IMG/VR virus record: IMGVR_UViG_3300008117_000253
Span: 1-26,362 of that record
Length of the DNA: 26,362 nucleotides
Origin: a virus
Reading direction: 5' to 3' (one strand)
Shown here: in pieces, positions 19,487 through 26,308 of the stretch
Position numbering within the stretch: position 1 is the stretch's first letter
How the letters are laid out: the number at the start of each line of letters is the position of its first letter
The notes under the pieces: model-generated
Seen by the model: only the letters and a program-made list of their open reading frames with translations
Told to the model about the DNA's origin: nothing
Database searches by the model: none
Made by a program: the position numbers and the translations under genes

Positions 19487-20548
19487 ATGAGAACTGTTTT
19501 GAATATTACTAATGTTGATACGCGTCATGAACCTTTATTTTTAGGTAAAGATCTTTCTCTACAGCGTTATGATCAATTAAAATATCCAAAACTATTTGAA
19601 TTGGCAGAGAAGATGGAAGAGTTCTTTTGGAGACCAAATGAAGTGTCTCTCTTAAAAGATCGTAATGATTATCATGAATTATCAGATGCTGAGCGATTTG
19701 TTTTTGATACAAATCTTAAATGGCAAACCATGACTGATAGTATGTTGTCTAGATCTATCTTTAAAATGGCTGAGTATGTCTCTAACCCAGAATTAGAAGC
19801 AGCAATGAATGTATGGGCTTTCTTTGAATCCAATATTCATTCTCGTTCTTATTCACATATTCTCAAGAATGTTTATCCAGACGAATCTAAATTTTGGAAT
19901 TCTATTCTTGCAGACGAAGAGATTCAAAACAGAGCCAATGCTGCTAAAAAAGATTATGATAAATTATTTGGGGAAAATAGTGATCTTAGAACTCAGATAT
20001 TTGATGCGCTTCTATCTACGCAAATTACTGAAGGTCTTGCTTTTTATACTTCTTTCGTATGTAGTTTTTTCTTCGGCGCAAGAGGAAAGATGGAGGGAAA
20101 TGCTAAGATCATTAAGCTCATTGCAAGAGATGAAAACCTTCATGTTGCGGTAAGTCAAAATATTCTTTCTTATCTTCGTGATAATCCTGAAGAAGGGTTT
20201 CAATCTATTGTAAGAGAGAATGAACAAAAGGTCTATGATGCTTATGGATTAGCCGTAGATATTGAAAAGAAATGGGCAGACTATCTATTCTCTAATGGAG
20301 GACTCTTGGGTCTTAATGCTGATGTATTAAAACAATATGTTGAATGGTTAGCTAATAATCGCTTGACCTCTTTGGGATATAAAAAGATTTTTGACACTAA
20401 AAAGAATCCATTAGGATCTTGGTATGATGCATTTATGAATTCAGATAAAGTTCAAGTAGCACCTCAAGAAACAGGTATTACATCCTATAAGATTGGTGCT
20501 AGAAATACTGAAGTAGATGTATCTGCTTTTAATGAAATTGAATTATAG
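19487..20548 (+). CDS. nrdB: Ribonucleoside-diphosphate reductase, small subunit (class Ia)
   Basis: 353 aa. Metal ligands are Asp84 (WQTMTDS), Glu114 and His118 (FFESNIHSRSY), Glu182 (QITEGLAFY), Glu216 and His219 (ARDENLH). The radical Tyr is Tyr122. The C-terminal tail has a Tyr exactly 20 residues from the end, as Tyr356 in E. coli, followed by an acidic/hydrophobic tail that docks on NrdA. One feature is odd: E. coli has E-x-x-H (E115, H118), but here it is E-x-x-x-H, one residue longer, with a compensating shortening upstream. The helix may need a bulge to keep geometry, or the metal site may differ. Its own TATAAT box precedes it. Confidence 0.96.
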   Translation: MRTVLNITNVDTRHEPLFLGKDLSLQRYDQLKYPKLFELAEKMEEFFWRPNEVSLLKDRNDYHELSDAERFVFDTNLKWQTMTDSMLSRSIFKMAEYVSNPELEAAMNVWAFFESNIHSRSYSHILKNVYPDESKFWNSILADEEIQNRANAAKKDYDKLFGENSDLRTQIFDALLSTQITEGLAFYTSFVCSFFFGARGKMEGNAKIIKLIARDENLHVAVSQNILSYLRDNPEEGFQSIVRENEQKVYDAYGLAVDIEKKWADYLFSNGGLLGLNADVLKQYVEWLANNRLTSLGYKKIFDTKKNPLGSWYDAFMNSDKVQVAPQETGITSYKIGARNTEVDVSAFNEIEL

Positions 20549-20557
20549 GAAACCTCT

Positions 20558-20563
20558 TATAAT
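20558..20563 (+). promoter_or_regulatory. -10 box TATAAT-N6-ATG
   Basis: Consensus TATAAT ends 6 nt before the ATG at 20570. The -35 is poor (a TTGAAT is only 14 nt upstream). Confidence 0.5.
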
Positions 20564-20569
20564 GCTTCT

Positions 20570-20896
20570 ATGAAGAATGAAGCTCAAATTGTTAAAGGAA
20601 CTAATATCAAGAAGGTAGTTGATAATCCAGAATGGCAAAAGCTACGTCTTTGGTTTAAAGGTAAATGGAATACACAAGGCAAAGAGTGTCTTGAAAAGCT
20701 TACAAATTATTTCGAAAAGGATCCAGAAGATCCATGGCGTGTGCGCAGAGTTCTTAATTATGTGACATGTTCAGGGTTTAGAACCTCTGCTATTAAAGAA
20801 TCTGGAGTAGATGCTTTGCGGGAACGGGTAAGAAAAAAGTGGCGTGATCTCCTAGGTGAAGAACACGCCACTCACAAATCTGGTGGTAAATTATAA
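20570..20896 (+). CDS. Hypothetical basic helical protein (108 aa)
   Basis: Family not recognised. Mostly helical and basic: KKVVDNPEWQKLRLWFKGKW, then LEKLTNYFEKDPEDPWRVRRVLNYV and a C-terminal ALRERVRKKWRDLL. Repeated Trp and Arg/Lys suggest nucleic-acid or protein contact, but there is no diagnostic motif. It has an early-type promoter (TATAAT 6 nt before its ATG) and directly abuts, without overlap, the convergent virion gene. That no terminator lies between them means the two transcripts may read into each other. Confidence 0.65.
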   Translation: MKNEAQIVKGTNIKKVVDNPEWQKLRLWFKGKWNTQGKECLEKLTNYFEKDPEDPWRVRRVLNYVTCSGFRTSAIKESGVDALRERVRKKWRDLLGEEHATHKSGGKL

Positions 20897-21271
20897 TTAG
20901 ATTATCTCTTGTCTACGAAGACGTACTTCATTAGGTGTCCAAAGAGATACGAAAGCTGCTGTTAAGGTTTGTACACCGCCAGCAGCTGCAGTATTTAAAA
21001 CAAATGGAATAGCAGTACGGTCTGAACAATATGCATAAAGTGTTTGTCCGTTATATGCACTGCCTGCAGATAATTCTAATGCTCCTGTACCCAATTTAAC
21101 AACAGAGGATGCTGATTGTGTATTGGTAATAAGATTATAAGCTACTCCAACAATAGTCTTACCACTAATAGTAGCTACTTGTGAACCTAACTTAAGATTA
21201 TTAGAACCTTTGTATACTGAACTTTCTGGTCTAGTTGATACGAATACGATTGAATCGGTTTGTGTTGCCAT
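20897..21271 (-). CDS. Probable small virion protein next to the capsid gene (124 aa)
   Basis: Rich in Ser, Thr, Ala, Gly and Val with alternating strands (IVFVSTRPESSVYKG, VATISGKTIVGVAYNLIT, GTGALELSAGSAYNGQTLYAY), a composition common in head decoration or fibre-type proteins. No family is named. It lies directly downstream of the major capsid gene on the same strand, but is separated by a terminator and has its own late promoter GATAAATA 5 nt before the ATG. Independent strong late expression next to the capsid gene fits a capsid decoration protein, but this is inference. Confidence 0.6.
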   Translation of the reverse strand: MATQTDSIVFVSTRPESSVYKGSNNLKLGSQVATISGKTIVGVAYNLITNTQSASSVVKLGTGALELSAGSAYNGQTLYAYCSDRTAIPFVLNTAAAGGVQTLTAAFVSLWTPNEVRLRRQEII

Positions 21272-21276
21272 GTGAT

Positions 21277-21284
21277 TATTTATC
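21277..21284 (-). promoter_or_regulatory. Late promoter GATAAATA-N5-ATG
   Basis: Minus-strand GATAAATA, spacer ATCAC, then the ATG at 21271. It lies immediately after the capsid-gene terminator. Confidence 0.65.
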
Positions 21285-21292
21285 CTTTAGCG

Positions 21293-21325
21293 AAAAAAAG
21301 ATCCGGCTCTTTCGAACCGGATCTT
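21293..21325 (-). terminator. Rho-independent terminator after the major capsid gene
   Basis: On the minus strand AAGATCCGG pairs with CCGGATCTT around a 10-nt loop that includes TTCGAA, and is followed by a T run (seven T at 21299-21293). It lies 25 nt after the capsid stop. Confidence 0.9.
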
Positions 21326-21350
21326 AAAGGTTTTAGCTTTACAATACTTC

Positions 21351-22838
21351 TTAGAAGTATACGCTGTTTGCGCCAGGTGTAAATGCTTCTCCCAAATTCT
21401 TGACAAGAATAATGTGGTAATAGAGATTAGCACCGAAGATGTTGTCAACAACGCCATAGCGTGTGAGCAATCCAACGCGAGGTGCAAAATCGTTAGGACC
21501 AATTGTTCTCTGAACCATAACTGGGATGTATGGGCAATAGATAATACCGGTGTCGTAGAATTCTGGTCCCTTGTATCCAAGGAGAGCATATTCAACACCA
21601 GCACGAGGATTGCCATATCCTTGATCACCATATTGTGAAGTATTTTGTACTTCTGTACGGGTATCACGATATACATTGAAACGGCCACCGAGATTACCAA
21701 CTTTGGCAACTCCGACTGGTTGTGTATTTACAGAACCTTGAACTGGTGCCCACTGGAATTCAGGAAGCATTTCAAGGATTGCACATACGCGAGGTGTAGC
21801 TACAACGAAGTTAGCAGCACCACGACGGTTACGAACAGCAATACGATTTGCTTCAACGATTAAGCGTTGATAGAAATCACGATTGCGCTCAACTAACCAA
21901 CGACCATCAGCAGAAATTGGGCTCCAGATAGAATATCCAGCTCCTGGTCCGCCATTGAGTGCGGTTTGGATCATACGGATGATCATTTCACGATCGATTT
22001 CTGCTTGGATCTCATATGCCATAGCATTTGTGATCTCAGCGTCGATATCGATGCCGTTCATGTTCTTAAGATCTTGTTCAAGTTCAACAGACCAACGTGC
22101 ACCTAGGCGGCGTGTTCCTGCTTCTACTGCTGTCTTCTCGAAGGAGACTTCAACGGTAGGAATGGATGAATTGATTTCGAAATTCTTGAGAATTTCAGCA
22201 ACTCCTTGATCTTGTGCTGCGAATGTCCATCCTGCAGCGGCGTTTCCGCTTAATGCGCTAGAAGATGCACCAGTATAACGCGTATCAAGGTGTTGATAAC
22301 CAATTTCATTTGCATTTGGTGTTCCTGTGCCATAGCTAACATCAGCATAAGGATGCTTTCTGTCATTGCCATAAACTGGATTGCCATCTGCTCCACCTGC
22401 TCCGAGTGCTGTATTTGCATACTTATAACGGAGTGCGAAAGCAAGTCCGACTGGACCACTCATTGGTTGAACCCCAACAATCTCATTAGAAATGAGTTCA
22501 GGGAATGTACGACGAATCATTGGGATGAGAATCTTAGGAAGACGTGCATCACCAGCTGCGTAACTATCGGTATTACCGAATTTTCCGCCTGTGTCACCTG
22601 CGTTAACAGGAGTACTGCCGTATCCAAACAAACTGTTTGGACCACCAGCTTGCATGCCTGCTTCATTTAAGCACCATGTTTCTTGGTTCTCAAGAAGCAT
22701 TGCTGTGTTTAAACGGGTGTGACTGTCTTCGAGAGGAGCGACTGTCTTGGAAGAATAATTGAGCACTGGTGCCCATTTCTCAAGAAGTGCTTCTGCACGA
22801 CTCTTATCGATATATGCTTGTGTAGGTTTGATTTGCAT
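21351..22838 (-). CDS. Major capsid protein, T4 gp23-like
   Basis: 495 aa, close to T4 gp23 (about 521). Matching segments include a start with LLEKWAPVL, IVGVQPMSGPVGLAFALRYKY, RWSVELEQDLKNMNGIDIDAE and YEIQAEIDREMIIRMI, then ALLGYKGPEFYDTGIIYCPYIPV and LLTRYGV near the end. Residues 57-61 read L-N-E|A-G, a gp21-type cleavage site at Glu59, near the Glu65 site of T4. The mature shell protein would lack the first 59 residues. It is preceded by an 86-nt spacer with two hairpins and a purine-rich stretch (AAAGGAAAAG), unlike the other late genes, and followed by a strong terminator. It is last in the head operon in the T4 order 21-22-23. Confidence 0.95.
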   Translation of the reverse strand: MQIKPTQAYIDKSRAEALLEKWAPVLNYSSKTVAPLEDSHTRLNTAMLLENQETWCLNEAGMQAGGPNSLFGYGSTPVNAGDTGGKFGNTDSYAAGDARLPKILIPMIRRTFPELISNEIVGVQPMSGPVGLAFALRYKYANTALGAGGADGNPVYGNDRKHPYADVSYGTGTPNANEIGYQHLDTRYTGASSSALSGNAAAGWTFAAQDQGVAEILKNFEINSSIPTVEVSFEKTAVEAGTRRLGARWSVELEQDLKNMNGIDIDAEITNAMAYEIQAEIDREMIIRMIQTALNGGPGAGYSIWSPISADGRWLVERNRDFYQRLIVEANRIAVRNRRGAANFVVATPRVCAILEMLPEFQWAPVQGSVNTQPVGVAKVGNLGGRFNVYRDTRTEVQNTSQYGDQGYGNPRAGVEYALLGYKGPEFYDTGIIYCPYIPVMVQRTIGPNDFAPRVGLLTRYGVVDNIFGANLYYHIILVKNLGEAFTPGANSVYF

Positions 22839-22924
22839 AAAGATTGTCTTTTCCTTTCTTATTTTTTATTCGACCTCAAGGACTTTCGTCCAGGATGCTC
22901 AAGTAATTTGTTACTTCGACTAAA
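22839..22924 (-). promoter_or_regulatory. Structured leader of the major capsid gene
   Basis: The 86 nt between scaffold stop and capsid ATG contain a 6-bp hairpin AAGTAA/TTACTT (22901-22916) and a 4-bp GGAC-GAAA-GTCC hairpin with a GNRA loop (22880-22891). An A-rich stretch follows with AAAGGAAAAG about 12 nt before the ATG. No in-register NNTAAATA is present. It may be an mRNA processing or translation-enhancing element. Confidence 0.5.
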
Positions 22925-23818
22925 TTAGTACTTCCCGAGCTCACTTAAGTAAGCTGGGAGGAAAGGGGTTGAAATTGCGGTTGTGGATTCTTCAAGTACT
23001 TCTTCTTCTTCTGAAGCAGGTACTGAAACCGACTCCCTGATTACTGCACTTTCTAATGCCTCTTCACGAAGAGCTTCTACTCTTTCTTCTTCCTTTTGAT
23101 CAAAAAGTGAAATGGTGTAATCAAAGTTTTCTGTAATAAATTGTTCATTCTTTCCTTGCAGAACACGCTTTACATAAGAACGTTTTTCTGGTGTTACTGC
23201 TGAAAGTTTTTGTTCTAGAACTAATTGAGCTCTCACTTCTTCTAATTCTGAAGATAGTGTAGATACTTGTTCTGAAAGTTGGTGATTAACTGTATTTGAT
23301 TCAGCAATGGTCTTAGCGCCATCAAATACTGCTTCTTGGATGGACTCAGCCATAAGAGCAGAATCAACAGCTAATGTTCTACGAAGATTTTCTAAAACGA
23401 TACGAGCCTTTTTATCTTTAACAGCCTCGTTTAATTCTTTAGTAGGCAATGCCTTTTCGAGATAAACATCAAGATACTTGGAAAGATTATCAACTAATCC
23501 ATCCTTGAATGATCCTGCTTGTTCTGTTAATGCTTGACTATAACGCTTAATAACAGCTTGTAATTTCTTGGTGTTACTTAAATCAATAGCTTCGGCAACT
23601 CTCTTAAGCTTGTTGGTGTGGTCTGTGTCTTGAACTTCTAGAAGATGTTCAAGCTTCTTAGTATATTCGGCATCTTGTTCTGTTAATGCTTTTTCTACGT
23701 GAATAGAAACCTTTTCATTAACAGCGGCTTCGAATGATTCTTTAATTAATTTAAGCGATTCCTCAGAAAGGAGGTCTTTGGTCGCTTCTTTTAAAAGTGT
23801 TGTAATATCCTTAGGCAT
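22925..23818 (-). CDS. Prohead core scaffold, T4 gp22-like
   Basis: 297 aa, almost entirely helical and highly charged with Glu/Lys/Leu/Ala, as expected for a phage core scaffold (about 269 aa in T4 gp22). Many sites fit the gp21 rule: L-K-E|A, I-K-E|S, L-N-E|A, I-Q-E|A, I-R-E|S and L-E-E|S near the end, consistent with degradation to peptides during head maturation. It lies between the small core gene and the capsid gene, the T4 order. The C-terminus ends in a shorter non-helical tail (STPFLPAYLSELGKY) that could contact the shell protein. No in-register late motif precedes it; it may be read through from the promoter at 23976. Confidence 0.88.
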   Translation of the reverse strand: MPKDITTLLKEATKDLLSEESLKLIKESFEAAVNEKVSIHVEKALTEQDAEYTKKLEHLLEVQDTDHTNKLKRVAEAIDLSNTKKLQAVIKRYSQALTEQAGSFKDGLVDNLSKYLDVYLEKALPTKELNEAVKDKKARIVLENLRRTLAVDSALMAESIQEAVFDGAKTIAESNTVNHQLSEQVSTLSSELEEVRAQLVLEQKLSAVTPEKRSYVKRVLQGKNEQFITENFDYTISLFDQKEEERVEALREEALESAVIRESVSVPASEEEEVLEESTTAISTPFLPAYLSELGKY

Positions 23819-23823
23819 ATCGT

Positions 23824-23970
23824 TTAAAAAATATTTTGAGTTGCAATTGCTTTTCTAATACGTGACTTCATTTTTTCAGTCACGACTAATTTCAAGTATT
23901 TATCAGCTTCGGCATAATTTTTTTCACTTATGCAACGGATAATTTTTTTAATAGCTTGTTTTTGGCTCAT
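23824..23970 (-). CDS. Tiny prohead-core-like protein (48 aa)
   Basis: Reads MSQKQAIKKIIRCISEKNYA then EADKYLKLVVTEKMKSRIRK and ends AIATQNIF. It is helical and basic. A late promoter CATAAATA stands 5 nt before its ATG, and the stop is 5 nt before the scaffold start. In T4 small core proteins (gp67, gp68) lie next to gp21 and gp22, and the helix EADKYLKLVVTEKM is similar in style to the N-terminal part of gp67, though the acidic tail of gp67 is absent. I therefore call it core-like by position and size. Confidence 0.6.
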   Translation of the reverse strand: MSQKQAIKKIIRCISEKNYAEADKYLKLVVTEKMKSRIRKAIATQNIF

Positions 23971-23975
23971 GAGGA

Positions 23976-23983
23976 TATTTATG
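23976..23983 (-). promoter_or_regulatory. Late promoter CATAAATA-N5-ATG (core/scaffold)
   Basis: Minus-strand CATAAATA, spacer TCCTC, then the ATG at 23970. It probably drives the core protein, the scaffold and possibly the capsid gene. Confidence 0.65.
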
Positions 23984-23984
23984 G

Positions 23985-24647
23985 TTATTTAATTTTATTG
24001 ATAAACTCTAACACCATTTTTCTTAGGAAAGAATCTACTTCGTGTTTAGGTAACGAAGAAATGCCTCTTTCGAATCGATCATAATCTTCTTCAAACTTAC
24101 CATCTTCTGATAGGACCCATTGTTTAGATTCAAGAATACCATTTACGAAAGCTTTTGGAAAAGAAGGATCCGCTACGCAATCTACTGCAACAAGCCTCAT
24201 ATCCTTTACTACATTCTTACCGCCGCTTTCTACTAATTGACCCAAAGCCCTTGAAGACATACCAACACGAACTCCGTCATTAATAAGAGACTTCACAATC
24301 AATCCGCAAGGTGTATTCAATACTTTACTCTTTCCATAAAACACATGACCATCTTGTTTTAATTCAGTTACTAAATGACATGCTCTTTCTAAATCAACAT
24401 CTGCATTGGTCGGATGATTTAATTCACCCATAGCACGTGCTGTTGAAATCATTTCTGTACGATAACGTTCAACCTCTCTTTGCATCTCATTAATGGGATA
24501 TAGACGATTATTGCGATTAACGCCTTCAGCCATCATATATGGCCCACGAATAAAAAGAGTAGCTGGTGTATTTCTATCTTTTTCTTCTAGAATATATTCA
24601 AACTGTTCTTCGGGTGCGGGTTTTTCGACAATTAGTCTAAGAGGCAT
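23985..24647 (-). CDS. Prohead core protease, T4 gp21-like
   Basis: 220 aa, about the size of T4 gp21 (212). GELNHPTNADVDLERACHLV gives the catalytic His78, and VRVGMSSRALG gives the nucleophile Ser131 or Ser132, in the herpes/T4-type serine protease fold. It cleaves capsid, scaffold and internal proteins after (I/L)-x-Glu, then itself. Targets visible here are the capsid protein (L-N-E|A) and many sites in the scaffold. The N-terminal PYMMAEGVNRNNRLYP is also typical for the family. A perfect TATAAATA late promoter lies 5 nt before its ATG. It sits in the T4 gene order. Confidence 0.93.
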   Translation of the reverse strand: MPLRLIVEKPAPEEQFEYILEEKDRNTPATLFIRGPYMMAEGVNRNNRLYPINEMQREVERYRTEMISTARAMGELNHPTNADVDLERACHLVTELKQDGHVFYGKSKVLNTPCGLIVKSLINDGVRVGMSSRALGQLVESGGKNVVKDMRLVAVDCVADPSFPKAFVNGILESKQWVLSEDGKFEEDYDRFERGISSLPKHEVDSFLRKMVLEFINKIK

Positions 24648-24652
24648 AACGA

Positions 24653-24660
24653 TATTTATA
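24653..24660 (-). promoter_or_regulatory. Late promoter TATAAATA-N5-ATG (prohead protease)
   Basis: Minus-strand exact T4 late octamer TATAAATA, spacer TCGTT, then the ATG at 24647. It is the clearest case of the N5 geometry. Confidence 0.75.
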
Positions 24661-24680
24661 CCTTTTTGGAAATATTTTCT

Positions 24681-25136
24681 TTATTTAGAAAAAAGTTCTT
24701 TTTCTGTTAATATGATAAATTCAAACCCTTTATGTTTTGCGAATAATTTTGCGGCTTCCCATTTTGCCATATTAACAGCATATTGTGCATTCTCATAAAG
24801 AATAGTTTGCTTCTTTTTTCTATTGGAATGTACAGGTTTTTGTGTCTGCGAAGAAGGTTTTATTTCAACCAAATACTTTTTGATAGCTTCGCCTTCTTTT
24901 AAGACTAGAAAGTTATCCACATAGTAACGATGCACTTTATTGTCTATAGGACTTTTATAAGGCACGATAATATTCTCAGATCCCCATTCTAATACATTTG
25001 GATTATTATCAGCCCATCTCATGAACTGCAATTCAAATGAAGAACGATAGATAGCTATTTTACCAATAAATTTTTCTTTATACTTAGGAGTATATATGCC
25101 TTGTTTGAATCTAGGATCTCTTGATAAAGATGGCAT
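24681..25136 (-). CDS. Head-completion nuclease, T4 gp4-like
   Basis: 151 aa, close to T4 gp4 (about 150). The conserved region KFIGKIAIYRSSFELQFMRWADNNPNVLEWGSE is split here only for length: the pattern IYRSSFE, FMRWADNNPNVLEW and then IIVPYKSP. YYVDNFLV and YLVEIKPSSQ follow. E (SSFE), D (VDNF) and E-x-K (EIKP) fit a PD-(D/E)xK-type nuclease core. T4 gp4 acts at the portal or neck after packaging. It lies between the gp13-like and gp21-like genes with 16-nt and 33-nt gaps. A weak TAACAATA-N4 precedes the ATG, so it may depend on read-through. Confidence 0.85.
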   Translation of the reverse strand: MPSLSRDPRFKQGIYTPKYKEKFIGKIAIYRSSFELQFMRWADNNPNVLEWGSENIIVPYKSPIDNKVHRYYVDNFLVLKEGEAIKKYLVEIKPSSQTQKPVHSNRKKKQTILYENAQYAVNMAKWEAAKLFAKHKGFEFIILTEKELFSK

Positions 25137-25152
25137 AACTTATTGTTAATCA

Positions 25153-26295
25153 TTAGCCTACCAAAAATACAGTAGGATCGGCGTCACCATATCCAGCAGA
25201 TGCTGTGAATAATTGTTGTTCTAATTCTTTCATTTCAGCTAATCCTTGATCTAATAGATTAGCATTGAATATTTGACCGCCAAACATAGTTACTGGAATC
25301 TTACCTCTAATAGTACCTACTAGAACTTTTATTTGTGCCATAGTATATTTATAAACCCATATTTCCTTGATGATATCTCTAATAGGCCTCTCTACATAGC
25401 AAGCTAAAACACCCCAGAATCTTGTACTATCATTAGGTTCTGGATACATTCTTAAATACTGAGTTCTTTCATCAAAATCAAAACTTCTTCTCGTGGACAA
25501 TAGCTTTTCTCTTAATTCAAGCCACTCTTTTAATGTATACCAAGAAATAAGATCAAACCCGTAATTACCCATTGCATAAGAGAAATATGTCTGTTGTGCT
25601 AATGTTTGTTCTATGGTGAATAAAGTATTAATGCCCGAAGTAGAACCTTCTTCAAAGTCTGTAACAGAAATAACTCGACGATAATCCATTAGATCATAGT
25701 CAAACATTTTATTAATGGGCGTATTAGGTAATGCATCTTTTTCGCCCCTCAGAGAATATTTTTGAATATCAGATTCTTGAAATAATGCAGAAAGTGATGC
25801 ATTGTGAGTTATAACCAAATCTCTTATTTCTTTATCTAAAATTTGATTAGCTCTCAAATCATCAGAAAAAATAGATGACAATGCTGATGAAGAAGAAAAA
25901 TATGATCCCGGTATAGTAGATAAAGTCACATAAACTGGATCATGATCATTTACATAGGGTGAAGTAGAAGTAGACAATGTAGTATGCTTATCTACTTGTG
26001 TATTTGTCAAATTAGTATTTGATAATGTATAGAGATAATCTAGTCTTATGCCTTTTCCTCTTTCATATAAATTAGAATCAAATACTAGATATTCTTTTGT
26101 ATATCCAGCAAATTTTGTGAACATTTCACAAGAGATAGCTATAGCTTCGAATATTTGGTCTTGATGTGTTTCTACAGAAATCAGTGGTGCACCCAACATG
26201 CGTACGATTCTATCTGCCAATCGTGAATAAGAATCTATTCTACTATTTAAATTAGTACTTTGAAAGGCAGTGATTGGCGTAATCGAGCATGACAT
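25153..26295 (-). CDS. Neck protein, T4 gp13-like
   Basis: 380 aa. The N-terminal RIVRMLGAPLISVETHQDQI then FEAIAISCEMFTKFAGYTKEYLVFDS resembles gp13 neck proteins of T4-like phages, where a short helix-strand start is followed by the Y-x-x-F-x-G region. Near the C-terminus, VYKYTMAQIKVLVGTIRGKI then FNANLLDQGLAEMKELEQQL and the end PTVFLVG match the gp13 pattern of a Gln/Glu-rich helix followed by a hydrophobic end. It is longer than T4 gp13 (about 309) by an insertion around residues 90-180. A late promoter CATAAATA stands 5 nt before its ATG. Gp13 closes the filled head and forms the tail-joining site. Confidence 0.72.
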   Translation of the reverse strand: MSCSITPITAFQSTNLNSRIDSYSRLADRIVRMLGAPLISVETHQDQIFEAIAISCEMFTKFAGYTKEYLVFDSNLYERGKGIRLDYLYTLSNTNLTNTQVDKHTTLSTSTSPYVNDHDPVYVTLSTIPGSYFSSSSALSSIFSDDLRANQILDKEIRDLVITHNASLSALFQESDIQKYSLRGEKDALPNTPINKMFDYDLMDYRRVISVTDFEEGSTSGINTLFTIEQTLAQQTYFSYAMGNYGFDLISWYTLKEWLELREKLLSTRRSFDFDERTQYLRMYPEPNDSTRFWGVLACYVERPIRDIIKEIWVYKYTMAQIKVLVGTIRGKIPVTMFGGQIFNANLLDQGLAEMKELEQQLFTASAGYGDADPTVFLVG

Positions 26296-26300
26296 AATTA

Positions 26301-26308
26301 TATTTATG
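26301..26308 (-). promoter_or_regulatory. Late promoter CATAAATA-N5-ATG (neck protein)
   Basis: Minus-strand CATAAATA, spacer TAATT, then the ATG at 26295. It overlaps the stop codon of the upstream partial gene. Confidence 0.65.

Noticed and set aside
21287-21709. Open frame of 140 aa on the minus strand inside the capsid gene
   Set aside because: It is a shadow of the gp23-like frame and runs through the terminator hairpin.
22290-22670. Open frame of 126 aa on the plus strand opposite the capsid gene
   Set aside because: Antisense to a firmly assigned gene, Cys/Ile/Thr-rich and without promoter; a shadow frame.
22880-22891. Hammerhead ribozyme in the capsid leader
   Set aside because: A GAAA loop is present but the CUGANGA core and the NUH cleavage context are missing; it is a simple GNRA hairpin.
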